Below the pieces are notes generated by a model, which did no database searches, had not been told where the DNA came from, and worked only from the letters and a program-made list of their open reading frames with translations. The position numbers and the translations under genes are program-made. From Agarivorans sp. Alg241-V36 (GTDB taxonomy: Bacteria; Pseudomonadota; Gammaproteobacteria; Enterobacterales; Celerinatantimonadaceae), in assembly GCF_900537085.1 (NCBI RefSeq), contig NZ_UNRE01000005.1, forward strand, positions 43,283 to 107,282: DNA of 64,000 nucleotides, given 5' to 3'. Every line of letters begins with the position of its first letter. Position 1 is the first letter of the stretch. Shown piece by piece: positions 36,703 through 50,250 of the stretch.

Positions 36703-37623
36703 TTATAGTTTATGGTGAAACGTTCCGAGTATTTCGATGTCGGCTGCTTGCTCGCTAAAAGCTTTTAATGTGTCTAGGCCAGGAGCTTGCTCAGGCGTAT
36801 ATTGCTTAGCCATGGTATTGATCCACTGTAAACCAAACTCACTTTCGTAGGCTGAACTAAGCACACAGCTTACTTGGTCGGCTTGCGCGCGATCGATAAT
36901 GCTGGCGCAGGTTCGCCAAGGGCCAAGTAAGCTCGGTTTTATCACTAAGCAGCGCAGGCCTTCGAAGTAGTGGTAGCGATAGCTACTGTCTTGCAGGGTT
37001 TCGTCTAAGCCAATGCCGGTACCAGTGCGCTTGGCGAGCAACTCACATTGCTGGCTATTCATTAGCGGTTCTTCGACATAGTCGATGCGGCTAAGGTCGA
37101 TATTCTCCAAAACAAAAATCGCTTGGTTCCAAATCCAACCGCGGTTGGCATCTAAGCGAAGACGCAGTTTGGGATAATGCTGCTGCAACTGTTGAATCAG
37201 TTCTAGATCTTGCTTGGGAGATTGGCGAGCTACTTTTAGCTTGGCGAGATTACCAGCTTGAGCATCCAATACCTCTTGGCAGTGGGCGAAGTCACCATTA
37301 AGCAATGGGTAACCAGACACAATGGGAGTAGTTGGAGGTAGGCCTGCCATGGCGCAATCAAAACCAAAGGCAACGCTGGGATAAAGCTTCCGCTGAACCA
37401 GACCTTGCAAATAGTCTTTAGTTTGTTGTTCTGCTTGCTCGAGGGTTTCTTCACTAAATCCCGGTAGCGGAGCGATTTCTCCTCGGCCAATTCGACCATC
37501 ACTAAAGCGGATTTCAAGATAGAGCCCTTGACGCTGGCTTAGTGTCAGCGCGCCAAACTGTATCGGTTTGATAAAGGCTTGGGTATAGCGACTTAAGGTA
37601 GCACTTTGCCAGTTACAGAGCAT
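36703..37623 (-). CDS. menC: o-Succinylbenzoate synthase
   Basis: A 306-residue enolase-superfamily enzyme that dehydrates SHCHC in menaquinone synthesis. Catalytic marks: LAKLKVAR with the KxK lysines, LRLDANRGW for the first metal Asp, DYVEEPL for the second Glu, IGLDETLQD for the Asp and LVIKPSLLG for the last Lys. The start is ATG 37623, preceded by GAGAGG; the earlier TTG has no site. It is separated from menB by 232 bases that contain a hairpin, so it may be transcribed separately. In many gammaproteobacteria menE follows; here a non-coding region follows. Confidence 0.92.
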   Translation of the reverse strand: MLCNWQSATLSRYTQAFIKPIQFGALTLSQRQGLYLEIRFSDGRIGRGEIAPLPGFSEETLEQAEQQTKDYLQGLVQRKLYPSVAFGFDCAMAGLPPTTPIVSGYPLLNGDFAHCQEVLDAQAGNLAKLKVARQSPKQDLELIQQLQQHYPKLRLRLDANRGWIWNQAIFVLENIDLSRIDYVEEPLMNSQQCELLAKRTGTGIGLDETLQDSSYRYHYFEGLRCLVIKPSLLGPWRTCASIIDRAQADQVSCVLSSAYESEFGLQWINTMAKQYTPEQAPGLDTLKAFSEQAADIEILGTFHHKL

Positions 37624-37801
37624 GCTGAAACCTCTCAAAAACTAGGGTGATGAAGAAGCGCTCATCAGCTTACAAATTTATCACTTTGTATTAAGTAGCC
37701 GCAATAGCAAATATGCAATTTATTATTATGCTTTAGTCCCTGGGTTAAGCACCTACAAATGCGTTTAACGTAGCATCAACTGTTGTGATATGGCTGACGG
37801 G

Positions 37802-37849
37802 CATAAGCAGAAAACCCACCGCAACTGGTGGCGAGTTTTCTGCTTTATG
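37802..37849 (-). other. Long hairpin between menB and menC
   Basis: An 11-base perfect outer stem (AAGCAGAAAAC and GTTTTCTGCTT) continues into a five-base inner stem (CCACC and GGTGG) with a three-base bulge and a six-base loop. It begins seven bases after the menB stop. No T run follows on the minus strand, so it resembles a 3'-end stabiliser or processing structure more than a simple terminator. It also produces a spurious reading frame. Confidence 0.7.
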
Positions 37850-37855
37850 TTGTTG

Positions 37856-38701
37856 CTAAGGGTTACGTTTAAACTTGCTAAACTCTGGCGGGCGTTTTTC
37901 GTTGAAGGCGTTGCGCCCTTCTTGGCCTTCGTCTGTCATATAGAACAGCATAGTGGCGTTACCGGCAAGTTCTTGTAAACCTGCTTGACCATCACAATCC
38001 GCATTTAGCGCGGCTTTTAAGCAGCGCAAGGCCATGGGGCTGTTTTGCAGCATTTCACGACACCACTGTACGGTTTCTTTTTCCAGTTCGGCATAAGGCA
38101 CTACGGTGTTTACTAGCCCCATATCAAGCGCTTCTTGGGCATCGTACATACGGCATAAAAACCAAATTTCGCGGGCTTTCTTTTGACCAACTATGCGTGC
38201 CATGTAACTGGCGCCCCAGCCGCCATCAAATGAGCCTACTTTGGGTCCGGTTTGGCCAAACTTGGCGTTGTCAGCAGCAATGGTTAAATCACACATCATA
38301 TGCAATACATGGCCACCGCCCACCGCATAACCCGCCACCATGGCGACCACTGGTTTAGGGCAGGTGCGAATCTGACGCTGAAAATCGAGCACGTTTAAGT
38401 GGTGAGTGCCTTGGTCATCTTTGTAGCCGCCGTAATCACCGCGCACCGATTGGTCGCCACCTGAGCAAAAAGCTAGCTCGCCTTCGCCGGTGAGAATAAT
38501 TACCCCCACTTCAGGATCAATTCGCGCATCGTTTAAGGCATGCATCATTTCTTGAACGGTTAAAGGGCGAAAAGCGTTGCGCACTTGCGGACGGTTAATG
38601 GTGATTTTGGCGATGCCGCAGGGCGATTTATGGTAGCGAATGTCTTCGTATCCATTGTCGGCATCTTGCCAAGTTACTGCTGAGCTATCAATTTGAGTCA
38701 T
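37856..38701 (-). CDS. menB: 1,4-Dihydroxy-2-naphthoyl-CoA synthase
   Basis: A 281-residue crotonase-family enzyme that closes the ring of o-succinylbenzoyl-CoA. Conserved blocks: [37 protein letters not shown] and [19 protein letters not shown], the last with the aspartate and glycines of the MenB active site. The start is ATG 38701 with AGAGAAGAGA upstream, matching E. coli MenB in length; the longer frame reaching back to 38791 runs through menH and is not real. It overlaps the menH 3' end by 14 bases. Confidence 0.94.
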   Translation of the reverse strand: MTQIDSSAVTWQDADNGYEDIRYHKSPCGIAKITINRPQVRNAFRPLTVQEMMHALNDARIDPEVGVIILTGEGELAFCSGGDQSVRGDYGGYKDDQGTHHLNVLDFQRQIRTCPKPVVAMVAGYAVGGGHVLHMMCDLTIAADNAKFGQTGPKVGSFDGGWGASYMARIVGQKKAREIWFLCRMYDAQEALDMGLVNTVVPYAELEKETVQWCREMLQNSPMALRCLKAALNADCDGQAGLQELAGNATMLFYMTDEGQEGRNAFNEKRPPEFSKFKRNP

Positions 38702-39488
38702 TCTCTTCTCTATGGTTATTAAGGACACTGGACAGTAGATCGAGAAACAGTGTCGGTTGTTCAAAATGGCAATTGTGCCCGGCGCCTTCAATGCTGTGGC
38801 AGTTTAGGCGGGGGGAATCTTGTTGTAGTTGTTTAGCTAGTGCTTGGTATTTATTGTCTAGGCTTCCACCAATAAAATCTAGCGGCATTTTTAGCTGGCC
38901 CAGTTGCTTGCGAAGATCTTGCTGCAAACCTAGGCTGGTTGCCCGCAAGGTGGCAGCAATGCCTTGTCGGTCTTGCTGCTTTCGGCGTTGAATGAGCAGT
39001 TGACGCTGAGCTTGGCATAAGTTGGCAAATACTGTTTGTTGGTACCATTCATTGAGTAGCCCGTCGAGCGGCTCTTTTAACCAGCGATCGGCCCAGCGGT
39101 TGTCGTGCACTAAACGTTGCTGGCGCGCATCTTCATCACTTAAGCCGGTATTGGCAGATTCAATAATCAGCTGATTTATACCTTTTGGCGCCAGCAAAGC
39201 ATGTTGTAAGGCTAAGCGGCCACCAAGGCTGTAGCCAATCAAGCAGTAGTGAGTGATTTTTAGGCGCTTTAAGCAAGCGCTTAATTGATGACTGAAGTCT
39301 TTAAAGGCATTGCGTGATTTGAGTCGCTGCTGGCCGCTCATGCCATGACCCGCTATATCCACCGTTACGCAATAGTAGTGCTGGCTAAGCTCAGCAATTT
39401 GCGCCTGCCAGTCGCTACCGCTACCTAGAAAACCATGCAAAAAAACTAAACAGGGATGTTGGCTTTGTCCATAAACGCTAAAGTGCAT
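38688..39488 (-). CDS. menH: SHCHC synthase (alpha/beta hydrolase fold)
   Basis: A 266-residue alpha/beta hydrolase. The oxyanion segment [10 protein letters not shown], the nucleophile elbow [10 protein letters not shown] with the catalytic serine, and [11 protein letters not shown] with the catalytic histidine are all seen. MenH removes pyruvate from SEPHCHC to form SHCHC in menaquinone synthesis. It overlaps menD by 11 bases and menB by 14, so the genes are tightly coupled. Confidence 0.9.
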   Translation of the reverse strand: MHFSVYGQSQHPCLVFLHGFLGSGSDWQAQIAELSQHYYCVTVDIAGHGMSGQQRLKSRNAFKDFSHQLSACLKRLKITHYCLIGYSLGGRLALQHALLAPKGINQLIIESANTGLSDEDARQQRLVHDNRWADRWLKEPLDGLLNEWYQQTVFANLCQAQRQLLIQRRKQQDRQGIAATLRATSLGLQQDLRKQLGQLKMPLDFIGGSLDNKYQALAKQLQQDSPRLNCHSIEGAGHNCHFEQPTLFLDLLSSVLNNHREENDSN

Positions 39489-41208
39489 CGTGGCTTGCTA
39501 CCTGGTTAATTAAAGATTGATAACGGGCACTGGCATCGCCCGGAGTAAAGCAGACTTCAATGAAGCTGGCTCCGGCTTGTTGCTGTGCACGCTCAAAAGC
39601 ATGGCTGAATTGTTCGAAATTTACCACCTGTTGGTACGCCAAATTGAAGGTGGCCGCGGCGGCTGCAAAGTCGGCTTGATGAGGCAGCTGGTAGTAGTCT
39701 TTACTTAAGCGTTGATCCTGCTGGCCAGTTGATAGTGCAGGCAGCAGATTAAAGATCTCGCCGCCGTTATTGTTAAACAGCACTATCACTAGGTTTTGCT
39801 GGCTATTAGCGGCAAGGCTTAAGGAGTTTAAATCATGCAGTAAAGAGGTATCGCCAATCACCAAAGTACAAGCTTGCTGTAGGCCTTCGGTAATTCCGAC
39901 ACTGGTGGCCAGCAAACCATCAATGCCAGAGGCACCGCGATTAGTAAAGTAATGCTTGGCTTTGCAAGGCTGGCCAAGTAATTCAAACAAGCGCACTACC
40001 ATGCTGTTACCCATAAACAGCGCCGACTGTGGGTTTTGCTGGGCGGATATTTGCGCGCATATTGCTAGCTCAGAGTAGTCGAGCAAAGCTGCATTTACAT
40101 CATCACAAATTGCCTGTTGAGCTTGCGTCCATCGTTGCAAATACTGGGGCTTAGAGGAGCTTGCAATAACAGGGTGAGCGTGTAACCAAGCTTGAGTTGT
40201 GCATTGCCAGCGCTGCTGCATCCGCTGGCTAGGGTTTATCCGTTGCGCCGATTCATCAATCAAATAGTAGCTAGCTTGGCTAGAGGCAAGCCATTGGTTA
40301 AGGCGTTTTGACACCAGCTTACCACCAAATTGAATGATGAGTTGCGCTTGTACCTGTTCGGCAAATCGCGAGTTGGCCAGCAGCAACTCCGCTTGTTGGA
40401 TTAGCCCTGCATCCTCTTGAGCGGTTTGCCAATGGCTTTGGCTATCCACCACTATCGGCCAGCCTGCTTGTTGTGCCCAAGCAATAATCGCTTGGCTTTG
40501 CTCGGCAGTTTGCTGGCCAATCACTATTAATACTTTGGACTTAGCGGCTAGCTCTGGCCAGTGCTGACTAACGCTGGCTTGCATAGTATTAGAATGCTGT
40601 TGGTAATAGGGCAAACCGCTGTTTATCCACGCTTCTAGTTGCTTATAAAGCGCACTTAGTTTCTGTTTGGCCTGCTCAGGATAAAAGGGTTCGCGATAGG
40701 GGCAATTTAAATGTATCGGGCCTGGCCTTTGTTGCTGCAACGCTAAGGCATGACCTAACTGCGTGAGCATGCTGGCTGCACAGCCATCCATACTGGGTTC
40801 GGCTAAGTGGCCGCTATAAATCGGGTAGTGGGCAAATATTGCTTGTTGTTCAATGGCTTGATTAGCGCCTACTGCAATAAGCTCCTGTGGCCGGTCGGCG
40901 CTCAGTACTAACAATGGAATGCTTGATTGCTTTGCCTCGACCACCGCTGGGTAAAGGTTGGCAACTGCGCTGCCCGAGGTGGTTATAATTGCCACAGTTT
41001 GCTGGCGAGCCTTGCTTAAGCCTAAAGCAAAAAAGCCTAAGCCGCGTTCATCAAAATGGCAGTGGCTGGTGGCTTTAGGGTGATTGGCTACCGCTAAGGT
41101 TAAGGGCGTAGAGCGAGAGCCAGGAGCAATACAGAAATGGCGAATACCATGGCGAATACAATCTTCTATCAAGTATTCTGCCCAGGCAATATTAATGTTT
41201 TTATTCAA
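39478..41208 (-). CDS. menD: SEPHCHC synthase (ThDP-dependent)
   Basis: A 576-residue thiamine-diphosphate enzyme that adds succinyl semialdehyde to isochorismate. Marks: IAPGSRSTPLTLAVANHP in the first domain, FDERGLGFFALGLSKA with the catalytic glutamate, IITTSGSAVANLYPAVVEA, RGASGIDGLLATSVG and GDTSLLHDLNSL for the cofactor metal site, then NNNGGEIF. It overlaps menF by eight bases and menH by 11, forming the chain menF-menD-menH-menB. Confidence 0.95.
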   Translation of the reverse strand: MNKNINIAWAEYLIEDCIRHGIRHFCIAPGSRSTPLTLAVANHPKATSHCHFDERGLGFFALGLSKARQQTVAIITTSGSAVANLYPAVVEAKQSSIPLLVLSADRPQELIAVGANQAIEQQAIFAHYPIYSGHLAEPSMDGCAASMLTQLGHALALQQQRPGPIHLNCPYREPFYPEQAKQKLSALYKQLEAWINSGLPYYQQHSNTMQASVSQHWPELAAKSKVLIVIGQQTAEQSQAIIAWAQQAGWPIVVDSQSHWQTAQEDAGLIQQAELLLANSRFAEQVQAQLIIQFGGKLVSKRLNQWLASSQASYYLIDESAQRINPSQRMQQRWQCTTQAWLHAHPVIASSSKPQYLQRWTQAQQAICDDVNAALLDYSELAICAQISAQQNPQSALFMGNSMVVRLFELLGQPCKAKHYFTNRGASGIDGLLATSVGITEGLQQACTLVIGDTSLLHDLNSLSLAANSQQNLVIVLFNNNGGEIFNLLPALSTGQQDQRLSKDYYQLPHQADFAAAAATFNLAYQQVVNFEQFSHAFERAQQQAGASFIEVCFTPGDASARYQSLINQVASHDAL

Positions 41209-42523
41209 GGAGTAGGTCCTTATCTACCAGCTGCAATACCGTGGCGATTTTGTGGTTGAGTTCCTGCCATTCTTGCTCAGCCTGTGAGCCGGCCACAATG
41301 CCTGCTCCGGCAAAGGTGCTTAAATGCTGAGGAGTGACTAAGGCACTGCGAATGGCCACCGAAAACTCACTTTGTGCGCCACTTAACCAGCCTACTGCGC
41401 CAGCATACCAGCCACGCGCATAGCCTTCATTTTTAAGAATGTATTGCACCGCAGAAGAGCGTGGCAAGCCGCCGACTGCCGGTGTGGGATGCAAGGCTTG
41501 CAATAATGAGCGGTCATCTAAGGCGGGGCTAATGCGAGCTTGAATCCGCCGTTTTAAGTGTTGTACTCGGTCTAGCTTGAGCAATTCAAGTTGGTCTAAA
41601 GCACGCACATGAAGGCTGAGTTCTTTTAAGCGGCGGGTTAAATCGTCCACCACTAATTGGTTTTCTAGCTTGTTTTTGGCATCTTCTAATAGCTGTTCGC
41701 CAAGCTGGCTATCTAGCTCATCAGTTGCGCCGCGAGGCGCAGTTCCTGCTAAAGCTTCGCTGACTAATTGGCTGCCTTCACGTGAATATAAACGCTCCGG
41801 GCTGCAACCCAAAAAGCTGGTCACCCCGTCAAACTGAAATAAAAAGCTGTAGCAGTTACGTTCTTTTTGCTGCCATTGTTGTAGCAAAGAAAACGCATTT
41901 ATTTCGGCATTTAACTGCAAGTTAGTTTGTCGCGATAGCACTACTTTGGCGGTGTGCTGCTGAAATTCTTCGCTGGTGACTTGTTTAACCAAGCGCTGCC
42001 ATTGCTCGCGACTTGGTTGATCTAGGCGAGATAGGGCTTTAAGTGGTGTGTGTTGTAGGGCTTGCGCTGGTTTTAAAGCTGCAAATGCCTTTTCGATGCG
42101 TTGATACTCTAGCTCTGGTTGATGTTCAAAATTAGCATTAATGAACAAGCGGGTATATTCACCATCACAGCGGATCTCAAAACGTGGAAGGATAAAGCGG
42201 CGATGCGGAAAGCTTGACCACAGGGCACTTTGGCGAGCAAAGGCAATGCCGCCATAAAAGCGTAGCTGATTGTTTTGCGGATCTAATTGGTCACACACCG
42301 ATTGCAACTGTTCTAAGTCGAGCACCGACTTAGCTGCCCCCACAAAGGCAACTTGTTGCTGGCGTTTGTTTTTCCAGTAACCGCGGGTGGTGTGTTGTTG
42401 TTGGTTAAGCCAGGCGAGGAGATCGAGCTTGGGCAGCTTTATACAAACCTGCTGAAAACCCTGCTGCGGCAATAGCCTAAGCTGGTTTATGGCATTTTGA
42501 AACTGGCTAGCAGTGAGTCTCAC
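41201..42523 (-). CDS. menF: Menaquinone-specific isochorismate synthase
   Basis: A 440-residue chorismate-binding enzyme, starting at GTG 42523 (AGGA eight bases upstream); the frame extends further to TTG 42556 without support. The chorismate-binding domain shows FLGCSPERLYSREG, EALAGTAPRGATDELDSQLG and HPTPAVGGLPRS, with the metal-binding glutamates toward the end. It commits chorismate to menaquinone and is the first gene of the men operon, divergent from menA across 117 bases. Confidence 0.93.
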   Translation of the reverse strand: MRLTASQFQNAINQLRLLPQQGFQQVCIKLPKLDLLAWLNQQQHTTRGYWKNKRQQQVAFVGAAKSVLDLEQLQSVCDQLDPQNNQLRFYGGIAFARQSALWSSFPHRRFILPRFEIRCDGEYTRLFINANFEHQPELEYQRIEKAFAALKPAQALQHTPLKALSRLDQPSREQWQRLVKQVTSEEFQQHTAKVVLSRQTNLQLNAEINAFSLLQQWQQKERNCYSFLFQFDGVTSFLGCSPERLYSREGSQLVSEALAGTAPRGATDELDSQLGEQLLEDAKNKLENQLVVDDLTRRLKELSLHVRALDQLELLKLDRVQHLKRRIQARISPALDDRSLLQALHPTPAVGGLPRSSAVQYILKNEGYARGWYAGAVGWLSGAQSEFSVAIRSALVTPQHLSTFAGAGIVAGSQAEQEWQELNHKIATVLQLVDKDLLLE

Positions 42524-42640
42524 CTTAACTATTCCTGCTTTATTACACCGTTTCAATGTAGCTGTTTTTGTTACAAGTTTATAGTCAGATTTGGCTCAGC
42601 CTTGATGCTGAGCAATAATAGACGCTAAGTTCTTATCTTA

Positions 42641-43552
42641 ATGTTGAATATTACTTTGAAATCATGGCTTCATGCGGCGCGTTTACGCACCTTGCCTTTA
42701 GCGAGCGCGTCGATAATTTTAGGCTCTGCTCTGGCCTATTCTGAGCAAACCTTTGCTTGGCCAGTATTGTTGCTGGCTTTGTTAACGGCCTTATTGCTGC
42801 AAATTCTTTCCAATTTAGCCAACGATTATGGCGATGCGGTAAGTGGTGTTGATGACGATACTCGAGTAGGGCCGGCACGCGCTATTCAAGCAGGCCTGTT
42901 AACTAAGCAGCAAATGTTTCGAGCCATTATTGTGCTTGCGTTATTGGCTGTGTTAAGTGGTGTTGCTCTACTGGCGGTAAGCTTGGGAGGCAATCTACAG
43001 GCTTGGTTAGGGTTTATTGCTTTAGGTGGGTTATCGATAGTTGCGGCTATGGCCTACACCATGGGCTCTCGTCCCTACGGTTATCGTGGCTTTGGTGATA
43101 TTAGCGTATTTTTGTTTTTTGGCTTGTTGGGGGTAATGGGCTGTTATTACTTGCATACTCAAAGCCTAAGCTGGCCAGTGATGATGATAGCAACAGCCAA
43201 TGGTTTACTCGCCACAGCCGTACTTAACATTAATAATCTAAGAGATTTTTCGCCTGACAAAGCTGCCGGAAAGCTCACCTTGGCTGTGCGCTTAGGTGAG
43301 CGCAATGCTCGCCGCTATCACTTGGCACTGGTGGCGCTGGCTTTGTTATTGTTTGCTGGCTTTATTGTTTGGCAAAGTAGCGACAGTTTTGCTTGGCTAT
43401 GTTTGTTGCCGGCTTTAGCCCTTATCAAGGTAACAAAAACCGTAATGCTGGAGCACAATCATCAGCTATTAGACAAGCAATTGCAGCTCACCGCCAAATT
43501 GAGCTTCTTTATTGCCTTGTTGTTCAGCCTTGGTTTGCAGTTTCATTATTAG
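42641..43552 (+). CDS. menA: 1,4-Dihydroxy-2-naphthoate polyprenyltransferase
   Basis: A 303-residue UbiA-family membrane enzyme with about eight or nine helices. The prenyl-diphosphate site NLANDYGDAVSGVDDDTRVGP and the second aspartate region NNLRDFSPDKAAGK are both visible. It joins the polyprenyl tail to DHNA. Placed divergently from menF, so men genes on both strands share a control region. Confidence 0.93.
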   Translation: MLNITLKSWLHAARLRTLPLASASIILGSALAYSEQTFAWPVLLLALLTALLLQILSNLANDYGDAVSGVDDDTRVGPARAIQAGLLTKQQMFRAIIVLALLAVLSGVALLAVSLGGNLQAWLGFIALGGLSIVAAMAYTMGSRPYGYRGFGDISVFLFFGLLGVMGCYYLHTQSLSWPVMMIATANGLLATAVLNINNLRDFSPDKAAGKLTLAVRLGERNARRYHLALVALALLLFAGFIVWQSSDSFAWLCLLPALALIKVTKTVMLEHNHQLLDKQLQLTAKLSFFIALLFSLGLQFHY

Positions 43553-43670
43553 GTCTTATCGCCAGATGACACACAATATTCACATTTAATCTACGTAAGG
43601 TGGATAAAAAGCGTTGAGCCTAGTCCTTGGCCTTTGCTAAGGTAGCTAAAGACGTTTTGGAGGATTATCA

Positions 43671-44858
43671 ATGCGCAAGATAGGGATCATCTTGCTGCCA
43701 GCCCTAGCAATTGCAGGCCCAAGTTTGGCCAACATGCAGCCTGCCAAGTGGTATAGTGCAGACGGAGTAGGTGTTGTACCTAGTATTGAAATACTGGGTT
43801 TATACGACAGCAACCTAACTAACAGTAATACTGATCAAATTTCTTCCTGGGGAACCGTTGTTTCGCCAGCCATTGCGGCTATTTCTGAGCAAGAAAAAAG
43901 TACCTACTATGCGGCATATCGCTTGGTGTGGGGCGAGTACTTCGACAGCTCAGAAGATAACTTCTTAGATCATCACCTTCGAGTAAATGGTGAATGGGAA
44001 TTTAGCGCCCGCCAACGTGCCAAGTTACGTTACGATTTTCGTCGTGACCATGACCAACGTGGTGAAGGTATTTCATCTGGTGTGGGCGGTTTGCTCGATG
44101 AACCAGTGCAATATAACCTGCATTGGCTGCATGGTTTATATGGCTTTGGTGCCAGAAGCGCTACCGCGCAGATCGAGTTAGAAGGCAATGCTCGCCAGCT
44201 GGATTACCAAAACTTTCGTGATATTACTCAGTATCGCGATCGTAATGCCTTTGATGGCAGTGCGCGTTTCTTCTATCGGGTATCTTCGGCCACCCGTTTG
44301 TTGGCAGAGCTTAAGGCCGGCAAAAGTGACTACAAAACCAAAGAGCCAAATGCAGCAGACCGCGATTTTAACGACCTACTAGGTTTTGTCGGTGGAGACT
44401 GGGCGATTACCGGTAAAACCAAAGGTCGCGCCAAAATTGGTTGGCAACAACGTGACTTTAAAGAAGGCGAGCGTGAAAAGTTTAGCGATTTAAGTTGGTC
44501 ACTGTCTGCCGATTGGTCGCCGCGCACCTACTCTACTTTTGGTGTGGAAGGTGGTCGACAAGCCAAGGCTCCAGAGCAGGGCGGTGATGTTATCGACAAT
44601 ACCAATATCACTCTAGACTGGGAGCATTACTGGCAAGAGCGCCTAGCTACCACCTTCACCCTTGGTTACGACAACAACGATTATGTGGGTGTGGAACGCC
44701 AAGATAAAATCTATGAAGGGCGAATTGGTGTGAGCTATCAATTTCGTCGCTGGCTAGAAATTTCACTTTGGCAGCTATGGAGAGATAAAGATTCTACGCT
44801 TCAGGCCGTTACCTATGATAAGCAAGTGACCAGTCTTAAGTTGAGACTGAGTTTATAA
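43671..44858 (+). CDS. Outer-membrane beta-barrel protein of polysaccharide-export type
   Basis: A 395-residue exported protein (signal peptide ends near residue 20) with alternating hydrophobic and polar residues and many aromatic-ended strands, as in outer-membrane barrels. Recurring strand phrases such as AKLRYDFRRDHDQ and RAKIGWQQRDFKEG fit a barrel. Barrels of this type (BBP2-like, as in VpsM and OtnG) accompany exopolysaccharide export genes. A Wza-like gene follows after 13 bases, which supports this. No glycosyltransferases or polymerase are adjacent. Confidence 0.8.
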   Translation: MRKIGIILLPALAIAGPSLANMQPAKWYSADGVGVVPSIEILGLYDSNLTNSNTDQISSWGTVVSPAIAAISEQEKSTYYAAYRLVWGEYFDSSEDNFLDHHLRVNGEWEFSARQRAKLRYDFRRDHDQRGEGISSGVGGLLDEPVQYNLHWLHGLYGFGARSATAQIELEGNARQLDYQNFRDITQYRDRNAFDGSARFFYRVSSATRLLAELKAGKSDYKTKEPNAADRDFNDLLGFVGGDWAITGKTKGRAKIGWQQRDFKEGEREKFSDLSWSLSADWSPRTYSTFGVEGGRQAKAPEQGGDVIDNTNITLDWEHYWQERLATTFTLGYDNNDYVGVERQDKIYEGRIGVSYQFRRWLEISLWQLWRDKDSTLQAVTYDKQVTSLKLRLSL

Positions 44859-44871
44859 TCAAGGATAAACC

Positions 44872-45414
44872 ATGCAAAGATTCATAGTACGCATTCAAAA
44901 CTGGCTTTATATGCTAGCTAGCGTGCTATGTTTTTCTGTTGCCGCGGATGAAAATGAAGGTTACCGTCTGGCTGCCGGAGACAGTTTCAGAGTTAGCGTA
45001 TATGGTGAGCCTGAGCTTAATATGGAAACTCGCTTAGCTAACGACGGCTTTATTCGTTATCCCTTCTTGGGCGAAATTGAAGTGCGAGGTCTTACCCTTA
45101 CCGAGCTGCAGCTACAAATTCAAAATGGTTTAAAGGGTGACTATCTCGTTGACCCGATGGTGCAGGTCACCATGGTGGAGTACCGACCGTTTTTTATTAA
45201 TGGTGAAGTTGCCCGCCCTGGAGCTTATCCTTATCAACCGGGTTTAACGGTGAATCGAGCCATTACTTTAGCTGGTGGCTTTACTGAGCGCGCTGGCAAA
45301 AGCAAAATTACGGTTCAAGCAGAAGGCGCCACTCCCGACCAGCGTGAGCGAGTGAGCCTTGAAGATCCCGTATCCGCTGGTGATGTGCTCAATATTCCGC
45401 AAAGTTTCTTCTAA
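44872..45414 (+). CDS. Wza-like polysaccharide export protein, short form
   Basis: A 180-residue exported protein of the Wza/KpsD family. The Poly_export domain is YRLAAGDSFRVSVYGEPELN through VDPMVQVTMVEYRPFF, followed by one SLBB-like region (GEVARPGAYPYQPGLTVNRA) to the end. It is shorter than E. coli Wza (379 residues), lacking the later SLBB repeats and the outer-membrane helix, as in short VpsN-type proteins. It follows the barrel gene, which may supply the outer-membrane channel. Confidence 0.85.
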   Translation: MQRFIVRIQNWLYMLASVLCFSVAADENEGYRLAAGDSFRVSVYGEPELNMETRLANDGFIRYPFLGEIEVRGLTLTELQLQIQNGLKGDYLVDPMVQVTMVEYRPFFINGEVARPGAYPYQPGLTVNRAITLAGGFTERAGKSKITVQAEGATPDQRERVSLEDPVSAGDVLNIPQSFF

Positions 45415-49230
<3,816 letters not shown>

Positions 49231-49257
49231 ACAAGCATACCAGTATTAGGAAGCAAT

Positions 49258-50043
49258 ATGAGCCAAACCAGCAGTGAATCCCGCTTAAGCGATCAAGAAT
49301 GCCTTCGCTACAGCCGTCATCTATTACTTAAAGATGTTGGTGAAGCAGGACAACTGAAGCTAAAAAATGCTCAAGTATTGCTGGTTGGCATGGGTGGCTT
49401 AGGCGCGCCTGCGGGTTTATATCTCGCAGCTGCTGGCGTGGGTAAGTTGGTGTTAGCAGACTTCGATGAAGTTGATAGCTCAAACTTGCAGCGCCAAGTT
49501 TTGTATCGCGAAGACGATATTAAACAGCCTAAAGTTCAGGCGGCTAAGCAGCATTTGGAAGCGCTAAATTCCAACATTCAGATCCGTAGCGTTAATCGAA
49601 AAATGGACGCTATGCTGTTGGCGATGGAAGTTGCTCAAGCCGATGTTGTGCTGGATTGTAGCGATAACATCGCCACGCGTTATGCGGTAAACCAAGCCTG
49701 TGTTAAGGCCAAGGTTCCCTTGGTGAGTGGAGCTGCCGTGGCTTTTGATGGCCAGCTTATGGTGTTTGATTTTAGTAAGGCTGGTCAGGGCTGTTATCAC
49801 TGCTTATTTCCTAATGCTAGCGAGCAAGAGCTTAATTGTAGCAATGCCGGCATTCTTGGCCCGGTGGTTGGCACCATCGGCAGTTTACAGGCTTTAGAAA
49901 CCATTAAACTGATTGCCGGAATTCCTTCTGCTCAGCGTGGACGTTTTTCCAGTTTTGATGCGCATAGTTTGGAATGGTTTCACCTTAAAGTGAACGCCGA
50001 TGCCAGTTGTCCGGTATGTGGAGCAAATCAAGATAATGATTAA
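49258..50043 (+). CDS. thiF: ThiS adenylyltransferase
   Basis: A 261-residue E1-like enzyme that adenylates ThiS. The nucleotide site GMGGLGAPAGLYLAAAGVGK is followed by DEVDSSNLQRQVLY, and two cysteine pairs (CYHCLFP and CPVCG) hold the zinc. It is 28 bases after thiDE, and thiS overlaps its end by eight bases. Confidence 0.94.
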   Translation: MSQTSSESRLSDQECLRYSRHLLLKDVGEAGQLKLKNAQVLLVGMGGLGAPAGLYLAAAGVGKLVLADFDEVDSSNLQRQVLYREDDIKQPKVQAAKQHLEALNSNIQIRSVNRKMDAMLLAMEVAQADVVLDCSDNIATRYAVNQACVKAKVPLVSGAAVAFDGQLMVFDFSKAGQGCYHCLFPNASEQELNCSNAGILGPVVGTIGSLQALETIKLIAGIPSAQRGRFSSFDAHSLEWFHLKVNADASCPVCGANQDND

Positions 50044-50239
50044 TATTGAATTTAATGGTCAAGCGCAGTCGCTTGATGCTGGGCTCAACATAGAGCAATT
50101 ATTGGCATTACAACAGCAAGCGCCGGAAGGCATAGCGGTAGTGCTAAATGGCAGCATTGTAACGCGTAGCGAGTGGGCCACTACCCAACTTGCCGACCAA
50201 GCTAAAGTAAGAGTATTTCGTGCCATTGCTGGCGGATAA
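50036..50239 (+). CDS. thiS: Sulfur carrier protein ThiS
   Basis: A 67-residue ubiquitin-like carrier that ends in ...FRAIAGG, the di-glycine needed for thiocarboxylate. The start ATG at 50036 overlaps thiF; the reading frame extends upstream to 50000 but that part lies in thiF. Typical beta-grasp pattern [15 protein letters not shown], then [16 protein letters not shown]. Confidence 0.93.
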   Translation: MINIEFNGQAQSLDAGLNIEQLLALQQQAPEGIAVVLNGSIVTRSEWATTQLADQAKVRVFRAIAGG

Positions 50240-50250
50240 GAGGAAGCCTT

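Noticed and set aside
37856-38791. Extended menB start
   Set aside because: The extra 30 residues run through menH, while ATG 38701 has a ribosome site and gives the normal MenB length.
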